A stretch of DNA of 58,162 bases from HGM04593 sp045588485 (GTDB lineage: Bacteria > Bacteroidota > Bacteroidia > Bacteroidales > Bacteroidaceae), in assembly GCA_045588485.1 (NCBI GenBank), contig JAZNEI010000008.1, forward strand, positions 1 to 58,162. Reading direction: 5' to 3'. Positions 44,292 through 53,104 of this stretch are shown here, in pieces. Position 1 is the stretch's first letter. Each line of letters opens with the position of its first letter. The notes under the pieces were generated by a model that did not search any database, was not told the DNA's origin, and saw nothing but the letters and a program-made list of their open reading frames with translations. The translations under genes and the position numbers were made by a program.

Positions 44292-45398
44292 ATGGATAAG
44301 AATCAACAACGCTCAAATTCTGAAGATAAAGAGAATAATCCGCCATATAAGCATTGTCTGAATTGTGGCGTAGAATTGAACGGCAAGTATTGCCATCACT
44401 GCGGTCAGAAGGCTGTAGACAAAACGCCTACTGTTTCTGGGTTTGTTATGGAATACCTTGTCAATGCTTTTTTGTGGGATTCCCAATTTCTCAAAACATT
44501 TTGGACACTGATTCGTCGCCCTGGTCATCTGACAAACGAGTACCTTGTCGGAAAGTTCACTTCACAGGAGCATCCTCTTAAACTGAACATGTTCTTGTTG
44601 TTTGTGTTTATTACGCTGTTCGTCTTTTTTGCAAGTGCGGACAAGATGACCGATTCTGTACATAGTCTTACAACTGATGAGCGTGTGCGTTCGAGCGTTC
44701 AAATTGGGCTATTGATGGAGGAGCAGGAGTATGCCAAAAAGGTGCAAGAAAGTCCACGGGACACCGTCCTTTTGCAGGCTCCATTGCTTTTGACAGAGAG
44801 TTTCCCTGAATTTATAATCAACACAGAGACTATAGAAGATACAAAGGGGGAGGGAGTTGATAAATGGAAGGCTATCCTTCCGCAGGTGCTTATCGAGGAT
44901 GAAATTTTCGTTATTGGCGATAATGGCTATTACCATTTCAATAGCGAGGTAAATATTGGCCAAGATGAGTTGGATATGTTCTATTCTGTTTGTGCAGAGA
45001 TGATCAGGATTACATCTCAATATTTCCCGGTGCTGTTGCTGCTCACTGTGCCATTCCTTTCATTCTCGTTAAGACTTGTTAATCGAAAGAGTAAAATCCC
45101 TGGAATCAATCATTTTATCTTCGCATTGCACTACACGGCATTCGTTGAGACCATGATAATAGGTATTTACATACTCTATCTGACGATTGCTCCACCGATG
45201 GTAGTTTTGGAATATGCGATGATGATATGTACATGTATATATTTGGCTATTGCTTATCACAGGGTTTATCCAAACTCGTGGGCGAAAGCTGTTATAAAGT
45301 CGCTTCTTACCAGTTTTATTTATCTTACCATACTACTATCAATTTTTATAGTGATAGTCTTAATTGCTTGTTTTATCATAGCTGTCAATACTATTTAA
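44292..45398 (+). CDS. DUF3667 membrane protein
   Basis: A 368-residue protein. A short cytoplasmic start carries a CLNCGVELNGKYCHHCGQ zinc-ribbon (four cysteines, two CxxC pairs), followed by the DUF3667 segment LVNAFLWDSQFLKTFWTLIRRPGHLTNEYLVGKFTSQEHPLKLNMF. Four to five membrane segments lie at about 95-110, 240-260, 275-305 and 320-360. The family is confined to Bacteroidetes as far as I know; its function is unknown. It lies 17 bases after the C13 fusion gene and three before the next, so it is cotranscribed. Confidence 0.8.
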   Translation: MDKNQQRSNSEDKENNPPYKHCLNCGVELNGKYCHHCGQKAVDKTPTVSGFVMEYLVNAFLWDSQFLKTFWTLIRRPGHLTNEYLVGKFTSQEHPLKLNMFLLFVFITLFVFFASADKMTDSVHSLTTDERVRSSVQIGLLMEEQEYAKKVQESPRDTVLLQAPLLLTESFPEFIINTETIEDTKGEGVDKWKAILPQVLIEDEIFVIGDNGYYHFNSEVNIGQDELDMFYSVCAEMIRITSQYFPVLLLLTVPFLSFSLRLVNRKSKIPGINHFIFALHYTAFVETMIIGIYILYLTIAPPMVVLEYAMMICTCIYLAIAYHRVYPNSWAKAVIKSLLTSFIYLTILLSIFIVIVLIACFIIAVNTI

Positions 45399-45401
45399 AT
45401 T

Positions 45402-47033
45402 ATGAAACATGAATTGATAATATCGCTAATATGCGTTTTGTTATTTGGGGCTTGTAATGAGGATAATTTCGAAGAAAGATTGCCCGATTTACCAACAGAG
45501 CCTATCATCGTTCTTTATGAAAACGATGTCCATTGTGCAGTCGATGGCTACCCAATGCTGGTATCGCTTCGCAACGATTGTTTATCTCGTACCGATTATG
45601 TGTCAACCGTATCTTGTGGCGATTTTGCAAGTGGCGGTTTTGTGGGTGCTATATCGAAAGGAGAGCAAATCGTTGAGATTATGAATTATGTAGGCTATGA
45701 TGTGGTGGTTTTGGGTAATCACGAATTGGATTACGGAATGCAGCAGATGTTCCACCTGACAGAAGCGTTGGACGCACCAGTGGTCTGTGCCAACCTTAAG
45801 AATATACAGACAGATACTTATCCCTATCCTGCCTATCACATGGTTCGTTATGGAGAAGTGGATGTGGCGTATATCGGATTTACCACAACCACAAGCGGCA
45901 CAGTGACAAGTCTCAGCGATGAGCAGGGCAATCCGCTTTATAGCTTCATGCGCGAGAACTTTTACGAGAATGCCCAACATTTTATAGACGAAGCCCGCCG
46001 GAACGGGGCCGATTATGTCATTGCACTCTCTCATTTGGGCGATAGCGAGAAGACGGGAGACCATCCCAATTCTACGAGTTTAATCGCCTATACTACGGGC
46101 TTGGATGCTGTAATTGATGGTCACGACCACCATGTTATCGAAGAACAATTAGTGAACAACAAAGAGGGTAAGCCTGTGTTGCTTACCTCGTCTGGAACTA
46201 ATTTTCAATATGTGGGTCGGCTTACAATCAATACTGATGGTTCCGTACAATCTTCGCTTATCGATATTACGAACGGCAATGTGAGTGCTGACAACGAGAC
46301 CCTACAATTTGTCGAGCAATTGGAGGAAGAGGTCAGCGGTAAGGGCAATTTCGTCATTGTTCACAGCGATGTGGATCTTATGATTTATGATTCCGAAGGA
46401 AACCGCATTGTCCGTAAACAAGAGACCAATATTGGAGATTTTTGTGCCGATGCTCTACGCTCTTTTACCGATGCCGACATTGCGATGGTGAACGGTGGTG
46501 GTATCCGTACCAATATAAAGCGGGGCGAGATTCTGTTTAACGACTTGTACAATGTTATGCCTTTTGGCGATATGATTGCTACGGGCACGCTCGATGGAGA
46601 GCAGTTGCTCGATGTATTGGAGTTCGCAGTCTCAGCTTTGCCTGCAGAGGCCGGTACATTTATGCAGGTCAGTGGTCTGCGGTTTACGGTTGACCCAGAT
46701 ATTCCATCTCCAGTGATGAAGGATACTGAAACAGGAATGTTCTCACATGTGGGAGAAGGCGAACGTCGTGTCTCTCATGTAGAAATATTGGACAAACAGA
46801 GTGGTGAGTATAAGGCGGTGGAACTCTCTCGCCAATACACGATTGCTACATTGGACTACCTTATTCTCGAACAAGGGGGCTCCGGCATACTTAGTTGTGT
46901 GAAGCCTGATTCTATCTATTGGGGAGCAGATATTGAGGTTTTGCGTCATTACCTTGAGTCGGTTCTCGGTGGCAACATAGGTAGTGAGTATACCCAGCCT
47001 CAAGGGCGTATCATTTATAATTACTTTAACTAG
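45402..47033 (+). CDS. UshA-like 5'-nucleotidase/metallophosphatase lipoprotein
   Basis: A 543-residue protein with a lipobox LFGAC (C18). The metallophosphoesterase domain has the family motifs VLYENDVHCAVDGYP, VSCGDFASGG, VVLGNHELDYGMQQM, VIALSHLG and IDGHDHH. The C-terminal 5'-nucleotidase domain has NIGDFCADALRSFTDADIAMVNGGGIRTNIKRGEI, then NVMPFGD. It would hydrolyse nucleotides or related phosphoesters at the cell surface or periplasm. Next to a BMP-like nucleoside-binding protein, a role in nucleotide or nucleoside handling is plausible. Confidence 0.88.
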   Translation: MKHELIISLICVLLFGACNEDNFEERLPDLPTEPIIVLYENDVHCAVDGYPMLVSLRNDCLSRTDYVSTVSCGDFASGGFVGAISKGEQIVEIMNYVGYDVVVLGNHELDYGMQQMFHLTEALDAPVVCANLKNIQTDTYPYPAYHMVRYGEVDVAYIGFTTTTSGTVTSLSDEQGNPLYSFMRENFYENAQHFIDEARRNGADYVIALSHLGDSEKTGDHPNSTSLIAYTTGLDAVIDGHDHHVIEEQLVNNKEGKPVLLTSSGTNFQYVGRLTINTDGSVQSSLIDITNGNVSADNETLQFVEQLEEEVSGKGNFVIVHSDVDLMIYDSEGNRIVRKQETNIGDFCADALRSFTDADIAMVNGGGIRTNIKRGEILFNDLYNVMPFGDMIATGTLDGEQLLDVLEFAVSALPAEAGTFMQVSGLRFTVDPDIPSPVMKDTETGMFSHVGEGERRVSHVEILDKQSGEYKAVELSRQYTIATLDYLILEQGGSGILSCVKPDSIYWGADIEVLRHYLESVLGGNIGSEYTQPQGRIIYNYFN

Positions 47034-47074
47034 GTTAATTTAATTCATGATTTTTTACCGAAAATAGGATTTGT

Positions 47075-47320
47075 ATGACACATAAAGACAGTGCAAATTA
47101 TTCAAAAGGAAAATTAGCCGTCGGATATGGAGTGATAGTCTTATTGATAGGTGCTATAATTTCTCTATATATCAGCAAGTGGCGGCAGTTAGAGAAATTA
47201 GAGCAAGAGGTTAAGCATATAAATATGCTTCGCCAAAAGGTTCATGATGCCTATGCTGGAAAATTTAATGATTTTGCCCACGTCACTCTCTACCCTTTTC
47301 GTCGAGGTAAGAATCTTTAA
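47075..47320 (+). pseudogene. N-terminal stub of a sensor histidine kinase, truncated
   Basis: The 81-codon frame begins with a short basic segment, a membrane helix (VGYGVIVLLIGAIISLYIS) and a coiled-coil entry (WRQLEKLEQEVKHINMLRQKVHDAYAG), as seen at the start of Bacteroidetes hybrid histidine kinases. After about residue 65 the frame enters the 3' end of serB on the other strand (from 47283), so the kinase-like reading stops at a rearrangement junction near 47275. A complete kinase would be many hundreds of residues. It could instead be a true small membrane protein; I think that less likely. Confidence 0.5.
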
Positions 47321-48512
47321 ATCCCAGGAAATATAGTACACCGTCGAGTCCTATTGTGTTTATCGACTGCTTGGCATTTGCTACGACACGTGGTTTTGCG
47401 TGGAAAGCAATTCCAAGTCCTGCCTCGCTAAGCATAGGTAGGTCATTTGCACCATCTCCCACTGCTATTGTCTGTGCAATATCCACTTTCTCTACTTGTG
47501 CTATCAGTTTCAACAACTCGGCTTTTCGTCGTCCGTCAACGATATCTCCAAGGTATCGTCCTGTGAGTTTACCATCCTCGCCAATCTCCAGTTTATTGGC
47601 ATATACATAATCTATGCCATATTTCTTTTGCAGATACTCGCCAAAGTAGGTGAATCCTCCCGAGAGGATGGCAATCTTATATCCGTATCGCTTTAGCACG
47701 TACATTAGACGGTCGACCCCTTCGGTTATGGGCAGTTTTTCGGCAATGTCCTGCATTACGCTTGAATCGAGACCTTTAAGAAGCGCTACACGCTCGGCAA
47801 AACTCTCTTTAAAGTCGAGTTCTCCACGCATGGCACGCTCGGTAATCTCTTTAACTTTATCGCCCACTCCTGCACGCATAGCAAGCTCGTCGATAACCTC
47901 AGTCTGTATGAGTGTCGAGTCCATATCAAAGCATATTAGGCGGCGCATACGACGGTACATATTATCAATCTGGAACGAGCAATCCATTCCCATCTCGCTC
48001 GAGAGACGTAAAAGTTCGGATTGGATAAAATTACGGTCGCGTGGCGTGCCTCGAACCGAGAACTCTATGCAAGCACGAACATTTTTTGATGGATTGGATA
48101 TTGATATACGTCCCGAGAGGCGACGTATCGAGTCGATATTAAGTCCTTGGTCGGCAATAAGACGGGTGACAGCCTCAATCTGCTGTGCCGAGAGTTTACG
48201 TCCGAGCAGTGTGATAATATAGCGGTTTTTTCCTTGTCGCGTTACCCAATCCTCGTAATCATCGGCATTGATGGGGAAGAATTTTATATTTATGCCTAGT
48301 TCGCTTGCCTTGAACAGCAGGTCTTTCATTACGTGTCCCGAATTCTCTTCGACTACATGAATGAGTATTCCCAACGACAGCGTGCTGTGAATATCGGCCT
48401 GTCCGATGTCAAGAACTGTTACTTCGTAGTACGAGAGTATCGACATTATAGATGCAGTAAGACCCGGTCGGTCCTCACCTGTTATTCTTATTAAAACAAG
48501 TTCCTTTTCCAT
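47283..48512 (-). CDS. serB: Phosphoserine phosphatase with N-terminal ACT domains
   Basis: A 409-residue enzyme for the last step of serine synthesis. Two ACT-like domains occupy about 1-185 (LVLIRITGEDRPGLTASIMSIL; RIDS-type strands later). The HAD phosphatase core has ICFDMDSTLIQTEVIDELAMRAG (nucleophile aspartate), AILSGGFTYF (motif II), and TIAVGDGANDLPMLSEAGLGIAFHAKP (motifs III/IV). The length and architecture match Bacteroidetes SerB. Its 3' end abuts the truncated kinase stub. Confidence 0.94.
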   Translation of the reverse strand: MEKELVLIRITGEDRPGLTASIMSILSYYEVTVLDIGQADIHSTLSLGILIHVVEENSGHVMKDLLFKASELGINIKFFPINADDYEDWVTRQGKNRYIITLLGRKLSAQQIEAVTRLIADQGLNIDSIRRLSGRISISNPSKNVRACIEFSVRGTPRDRNFIQSELLRLSSEMGMDCSFQIDNMYRRMRRLICFDMDSTLIQTEVIDELAMRAGVGDKVKEITERAMRGELDFKESFAERVALLKGLDSSVMQDIAEKLPITEGVDRLMYVLKRYGYKIAILSGGFTYFGEYLQKKYGIDYVYANKLEIGEDGKLTGRYLGDIVDGRRKAELLKLIAQVEKVDIAQTIAVGDGANDLPMLSEAGLGIAFHAKPRVVANAKQSINTIGLDGVLYFLGFKDSYLDEKGRE

Positions 48513-48672
48513 TGCTTATCTCTTATATTTGGCCATTTTTTATTTAAAACCCAATATATCTCTGTTTTCTTTTTTAAAAAAGATTAATTTCGAGCTAAAA
48601 AGTGTAAATCGTTATTATACATCCGAACTTTTACATTAATATTGCGTTGTATTAATGTGTTTTTCATAGTAA

Positions 48673-48680
48673 TAGATTTG
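48673..48680 (+). promoter_or_regulatory. Promoter -7 element of a predicted small RNA
   Basis: TAGATTTG, a full TAnnTTTG match, with TTG at 48647-48649, 23 bases upstream, slightly longer than the usual 19-21. It points into a gap with no plus-strand gene. Confidence 0.5.
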
Positions 48681-48686
48681 AACGGT

Positions 48687-48772
48687 AGTATCTGCTTGTG
48701 AAAGTCGATGCCCGAACGGTCAAAAGCGTTTGCCCGGATAAGCCGCCCTACTCCCCTTGGGGCGGCTTTTTT
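48687..48772 (+). ncRNA. Predicted intergenic small RNA, about 86 bases
   Basis: The gap between serB and the thioesterase gene, both minus-strand, contains a plus-strand promoter-like element and then a strong terminator (GCCGCCC with GGGCGGC, 48742-48766, followed by TTTTTTAT). A second hairpin CGAACG/CGTTTG lies before it (about 48713-48733). No ORF lies between. It is not a tRNA, tmRNA or SRP RNA by motif. It is unassigned. Confidence 0.5.
48740..48772 (+). terminator. G+C-rich intrinsic terminator, plus strand
   Basis: AAGCCGCCC and GGGGCGGCTT pair around a loop and run into TTTTTTAT. The T-tract is only on the plus strand, so it does not serve the flanking minus-strand genes. Confidence 0.75.
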
Positions 48773-48779
48773 ATATCTG

Positions 48780-49163
48780 CTATTTTACTTTCTGCATAAA
48801 CCTTGCCGCATCTACTATAAACCGCACATGCGTGCCCTCGCCTATTACACCCGATGAGTCGTTTGCCACAAGATTGAAAGAGAGTTTACGTCCTTCGATT
48901 GCGATAAGACGAGCCATTGCGGTTACCTCCTCTCCAATTCCGCTTGGACGTGTATGCTGAATACTTATTGCCCCACCTACCGTGGTACTGCCCTCGGGAA
49001 GCAAAGTGGCAACACTCATCATTGCTGCATTTTCCATAAGCGCCACCAATGCAGGTGTTGCAAAAACCATAAGGCTACCCGAACCCATAGAAAGAGCGCT
49101 TTTCTCTTGTGTCACCGTTGTAGTTGCTGTGTATGTAAGTCCTGTCTCAAGCATATACATCAT
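48780..49163 (-). CDS. Hotdog-fold thioesterase, FlK-like
   Basis: A 127-residue single hotdog domain. The pattern MENAAMMSVATLLPEGSTTVGGAISIQHTRPSGIGEEVTAMARLIAIEGRKLSFNLVANDSSGVIGEGTHVRFIVD fits the fluoroacetyl-CoA thioesterase-like family, with the conserved glutamate and the H in IQHTRP. It would hydrolyse acyl-CoA in the cytosol, substrate unknown. ATG codons at positions 1, 2 and 4 leave the exact start open. Confidence 0.82.
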   Translation of the reverse strand: MMYMLETGLTYTATTTVTQEKSALSMGSGSLMVFATPALVALMENAAMMSVATLLPEGSTTVGGAISIQHTRPSGIGEEVTAMARLIAIEGRKLSFNLVANDSSGVIGEGTHVRFIVDAARFMQKVK

Positions 49164-49277
49164 TTTTAATTATGAAACTGTTCAAACTGCCAAGCAGCCT
49201 GTTTAAAGGCGAATTTAATACAAAATATAATACGATGAACAATCGGGGATACCTTTTTTGTTATTTACATAAAAACC

Positions 49278-50615
49278 ATGGATGCAAGTTCAATCGCAAA
49301 AGGAATAATGTTGTGGGTGAGAGGTCTGCTCGAAACATTGGGATTACCCGAAAAGTGGCTCGACAAACTTGAACCTATTATATATATTGCTATAATTGTA
49401 GCAGCAGCGTTTCTCATAGCCGAGATTATATACCGTATCGCACAATTCACTCTATGGCGCATACAAAAGATGCGCGAATATACATTCCTTTTGAAGTTGA
49501 ACGAGCACAATGTGCTGCGCAAACAGACATCTATACTTCCTCCTCTTATAATGAGCAGTCTGTTGCCTATAGTATTCGGGAAAAATGCTATTATGCTGCA
49601 CTATATGCAGATGGTCGTATGGATATACTTCATCATCATGCTCACCCGTGCCATAAACAGCCTCATCACAGCTATTGGAGAGACTGCCTTCCGCAACAGA
49701 AAACTACAGAACCGCCCCATAAAGGGATTTGTTCAAGTAGCAAAGATTATTGTTTACATTATTATGACTATATTGGTAATATCTGTAATTACCGATAAAT
49801 CGCCACTCTATCTCATTGGAGGCTTGGGTGCTTTTGCCGCTGTACTTATGCTGGTTACAAAAGACAGCATTATGGGATTTGTAGGCGGATTCCTTCTGCT
49901 CGAAAATGATATGGTACGCATTGGCGATTGGATTCAGATGCAAGGCAGTGCAATAAACGGTGTTGTGACGGATATCTCGCTTACTATAGTTAAAGTGCAG
50001 AATTTTGATAATACAATAGCAACTATTCCACCATACACACTCATTAACGAGAGTTTCATAAATTGGCGAGGGATGGCAACAAGCGGTGCTCGTCGTATTG
50101 CACGCGGATATACCATAAAACTCGATAACATAAGACCATGCAGCAATGAATATCTTAACAGAATAAGAGAGATTGATAGTAAAATGGCAGAATACATCGA
50201 CATAAAAATAAAACAGAAAGAGTCGGGAAATATGGCAAACACCAATAACAGCGAGGGGGCAACTAATGGTACGGTAGAGACAAATGCAGGTGTCTTCAGG
50301 GCATACGCCGAGATGTATCTGCAACACCACCCACGCATACGTAAAGACCTGCTCATTATGGTGCGTACTCTCGAGCCTACCGGCAACGGACTACCTATTC
50401 AGTTCTATTGCTTTACCAATACAACCGATTGGAAAGAATACGAGAGTATACAATCGGAGATTATGGAACATTTTGCAACCATAATGCCACAGTTCGACCT
50501 CTTCCCCTATCAGAGTACCTCGGCACGAGATACGATAATAAGCGGAATGTTGGAGGCCAGCTTCCCGATAGATAAAATCGTTGGAATGCCATATAAAAGT
50601 ACTAAACAAGGTTAA
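49278..50615 (+). CDS. MscS-family mechanosensitive channel, YbdG-like
   Basis: A 445-residue protein. Four to five membrane segments lie at about 35-60, 90-105, 115-135 and 155-190. The pore-lining helix and upper beta domain read GGLGAFAAVLMLVTKDSIMGFVGGFLLLENDMVRIGDWIQM, followed by GVVTDISLTIVKVQNFDNTIATIPPYTLINESFINW. The extra insertion after the beta domain and the length match the YbdG/MscM subfamily. It protects against osmotic downshock or modulates osmotic response at the inner membrane. A hairpin terminator follows. Confidence 0.9.
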   Translation: MDASSIAKGIMLWVRGLLETLGLPEKWLDKLEPIIYIAIIVAAAFLIAEIIYRIAQFTLWRIQKMREYTFLLKLNEHNVLRKQTSILPPLIMSSLLPIVFGKNAIMLHYMQMVVWIYFIIMLTRAINSLITAIGETAFRNRKLQNRPIKGFVQVAKIIVYIIMTILVISVITDKSPLYLIGGLGAFAAVLMLVTKDSIMGFVGGFLLLENDMVRIGDWIQMQGSAINGVVTDISLTIVKVQNFDNTIATIPPYTLINESFINWRGMATSGARRIARGYTIKLDNIRPCSNEYLNRIREIDSKMAEYIDIKIKQKESGNMANTNNSEGATNGTVETNAGVFRAYAEMYLQHHPRIRKDLLIMVRTLEPTGNGLPIQFYCFTNTTDWKEYESIQSEIMEHFATIMPQFDLFPYQSTSARDTIISGMLEASFPIDKIVGMPYKSTKQG

Positions 50616-50619
50616 TTTT

Positions 50620-50647
50620 ATTGCACAAACATCACTATTTTGTGCAA
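50620..50647 (+). terminator. Hairpin after the MscS-like gene
   Basis: ATTGCACAAA (50620-50629) pairs with TTTGTGCAAT (50638-50647), five bases after the stop. Confidence 0.6.
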
Positions 50648-50653
50648 TAAAGT

Positions 50654-50684
50654 TTGTTCATCTATTCATTTTCATCTAACTTTG
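50654..50684 (+). promoter_or_regulatory. Promoter of the SDR/aldehyde dehydrogenase operon
   Basis: TTG at 50654-50656 (within TTTG), 20 bases, TAACTTTG at 50677-50684: a full match to the Bacteroidales consensus. Expected start near 50691, a 64-base leader. Confidence 0.75.
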
Positions 50685-50754
50685 CCATCATTTTTGGATA
50701 ATCAGCCATAAATACAAACTATTTAAGAATATATACACAAATTATTATAGTATA

Positions 50755-51564
50755 ATGACGAAGATTAAAGGAAATTGTGTACTTATAACCGGAGGAGCTT
50801 CGGGTATAGGTCGTATAATGGGACGTTTAGCGCTTGAGAAGGGTGCCCGTCAGCTGATTATATGGGACATTAATGAAGAAGGAATAAAAGATACTATAGA
50901 AGAATTCCTAGGCAAAGGCAATGTAAAGGGCTACAAGGTTGACATCTCGGATAGCGAAGCTGTACAGGAGTGTTATAAACGTACACGTTGGGAGTGTGGC
51001 TGTGTAGACATACTCATAAACAATGCTGGAATTGTAACAAGCAACAACACTTTCGAGAAGATGCAGATTAAAGAGATTGAGCGCACAATGGAGATAAATG
51101 CCACAGCTCCAATGGTAATTGCGCTACAAGCACTTCCCGACATGATTGCTCGCGACAGTGGGCATATCTGCAATATAGCATCGGCAGCAGGAATGTTATC
51201 GAACCCCAAAATGTCGGTATATGCCGCGAGCAAATGGGCCATGATTGGTTGGAGCGATTCGGTGCGCATAGAGCTTCAGCAGGCCAAGAGCAATGTACAT
51301 ATTACCACTATTGCCCCCTACTTCATAAACACAGGAATGTTCGACGGTGTAAAATCACGAATATTCCCGATTCTTAAACCCGAGCCTACTGCAAAGAAAA
51401 TCATTAGGGCTATAGAAAAAAACCGCAACTTCAAGGGAATCCCATTCGGCTATCATTTCATACGCTTCTGTCAGGCATTATTGCCTACCTCGATTTTTGA
51501 TTATATCTTTGGCGAAGTTGTCGGCATATTCCATGCCATGGACCATTTTACAGGAAGAAAATAA
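50755..51564 (+). CDS. Short-chain dehydrogenase/reductase
   Basis: A 269-residue SDR. The cofactor motif is LITGGASGIGRIMGRLALEKG (TGxxxGxG), then ILINNAGIV, the catalytic serine in NIASAAGML and the YAASKWA tyrosine-lysine pair. The C-terminal region is membrane-associated in character (PFGYHFIRFCQALLPTSIFDYIFG), like long-chain acyl or lipid-active SDRs (retSDR/17-beta-HSD-like). The stop codon TAA overlaps the ATG of the aldehyde dehydrogenase by one base, so translation is coupled and a joint alcohol-aldehyde-acid route is likely. Confidence 0.88.
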   Translation: MTKIKGNCVLITGGASGIGRIMGRLALEKGARQLIIWDINEEGIKDTIEEFLGKGNVKGYKVDISDSEAVQECYKRTRWECGCVDILINNAGIVTSNNTFEKMQIKEIERTMEINATAPMVIALQALPDMIARDSGHICNIASAAGMLSNPKMSVYAASKWAMIGWSDSVRIELQQAKSNVHITTIAPYFINTGMFDGVKSRIFPILKPEPTAKKIIRAIEKNRNFKGIPFGYHFIRFCQALLPTSIFDYIFGEVVGIFHAMDHFTGRK

Positions 51565-52946
51565 TGAACATACAAAATACACCCGAGAATAGAATCGAAC
51601 AGATAAAAGAGGAGCAGCAACGATACTTCGACAGCGGTGCCACACTAAGTTACAGATTCCGTCGCCAACAGCTTAAGAGATTGCACACTGCACTTAAAGC
51701 GTGGGAACCTAAGATTTGTGAAGCACTATGGACCGACCTTCATAAAAGTAACGAAGAGGCCATACTCACTGAACTCAGCATTGTGGCAGGAGAGATAAAG
51801 AACCACATCTCGCATCTGAGAGAATGGATGCGCCCCAAGAGAGCATGTACGCCACTTAAGATGATGCCATCAAAAAGCCGCGTAATCAGCGAACCTCTTG
51901 GATGCGCCCTTATAATATCGCCATGGAACTATCCTGTGCAATTACTTTTGAACCCTCTTGTTGGAGCAATCTCGGCAGGATGTACAGCAATACTAAAGCC
52001 ATCGCCCTACGTACCCAATGTCTCTGCGGTATTGGAAGAGATGATTAGCAACACCTTCGACAGCAACTACATTACAGTTGTACAGGGTAATCGCGACACG
52101 AATAAGGCGCTGCTTGCACTACGCCACGATATTATTTTTTTCACAGGAAGCCCTACGCTTGGAAAGAGTGTTATGATGGCTGCTGCCGAACACCTCACCC
52201 CCGTTGTGCTTGAACTTGGTGGGAAAAGTCCCTGTATAGTCGATGCTGAGGCAAATATTCAGATTGCTGCACGACGCATAGCTTGGGGAAAGACCCTTAA
52301 TGCAGGACAGACATGCATAGCACCCGACTATCTGTTGATACATAGTTCGTGCAAGAAAGAGTTCATCAACTCATTCGCAAAAGAACTGAAAAAACTGCAT
52401 GGAGAGGATATAAAGAAGAGCCGCCACTATGTGCGATTGGTCAGTGACAAAGCCTTTGAGCGTGTATCGTCCTATTTAAAGGAGGGAGAAATTGCTTTTG
52501 GAGGAACTACCGATGCAAAGGAGCGCTATATCGAACCGACCCTACTCGACAATGTAAATCCCGAGGCCGAGGTGATGCAAGAGGAGATTTTCGGCCCTGT
52601 ACTACCAATGATTACTTTCGATAAGCTCGACGAGGCTATATCATTTATACGCAAACGGGAAAAGCCATTGGCACTTTATTACTTTGGCAAAAGCAGTATA
52701 GGAAAAGAGCTGCTGCACAGAACCTCTTCGGGTGGTGCATGTATTAATGACACCATAATGCACATTGCCAACGAGAATATCCCCTTTGGAGGAGTCGGAA
52801 ATTCGGGAATGGGGCAATATCACGGTAAGGAGAGCTACAAAGCCTTCTCGCACTACCGTTCGGTAGTTGAAACACCCACATGGCTCGATTTACCCTTCCG
52901 TTATATGCCATATAAGATGTTTGGTCTTGTAAAAAAGTTATTGTAG
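51564..52946 (+). CDS. Aldehyde dehydrogenase family protein
   Basis: A 460-residue enzyme. Motifs are ALIISPWNYPVQLLLNPLVGAISAG, IFFTGSPTLGKSVM, VVLELGGKSPCIV (general-base glutamate) and LNAGQTCIAPDYLLI (catalytic cysteine), with EEIFGPVLPMI later. The short length and hydrophobic C-terminus (PFRYMPYKMFGLVKKLL) match class 3 or fatty-aldehyde dehydrogenases that associate with membranes. With the SDR it probably oxidises a lipid-derived alcohol or aldehyde; the substrate is not shown by context. Confidence 0.9.
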   Translation: MNIQNTPENRIEQIKEEQQRYFDSGATLSYRFRRQQLKRLHTALKAWEPKICEALWTDLHKSNEEAILTELSIVAGEIKNHISHLREWMRPKRACTPLKMMPSKSRVISEPLGCALIISPWNYPVQLLLNPLVGAISAGCTAILKPSPYVPNVSAVLEEMISNTFDSNYITVVQGNRDTNKALLALRHDIIFFTGSPTLGKSVMMAAAEHLTPVVLELGGKSPCIVDAEANIQIAARRIAWGKTLNAGQTCIAPDYLLIHSSCKKEFINSFAKELKKLHGEDIKKSRHYVRLVSDKAFERVSSYLKEGEIAFGGTTDAKERYIEPTLLDNVNPEAEVMQEEIFGPVLPMITFDKLDEAISFIRKREKPLALYYFGKSSIGKELLHRTSSGGACINDTIMHIANENIPFGGVGNSGMGQYHGKESYKAFSHYRSVVETPTWLDLPFRYMPYKMFGLVKKLL

Positions 52947-53060
52947 GATATTGAAACTACCTTAGAGGCGAGATTTAAATACATATTGTTATAAGTACCA
53001 TATTTTTGAATTTTAGTTGTTTTGAAATAGAGATGATAACTCTAAATCATATCAAAATAA

Positions 53061-53093
53061 AAATCCGTCAATCTGAGAAGATTTGAGGGATTT
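53061..53093 (+). terminator. Hairpin after the aldehyde dehydrogenase gene
   Basis: AAATCC...TCAA-TCT pairs with AGA-TTTGA...GGATTT (53061-53093, small bulges). It sits between the convergent aldehyde dehydrogenase and RyR genes. Confidence 0.55.
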
Positions 53094-53104
53094 AATATTG
53101 AATA

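Noticed and set aside
48687..48772. tRNA, tmRNA or SRP RNA
   Set aside because: There is no T-arm GGTTCGAnTCC, no tag-peptide region and no GGAAGCAG SRP tetraloop motif.
49172..49372. Plus-strand frame of 66 codons before the MscS-like gene
   Set aside because: It overlaps the start of the clear MscS-like gene in another frame and has no recognisable features.
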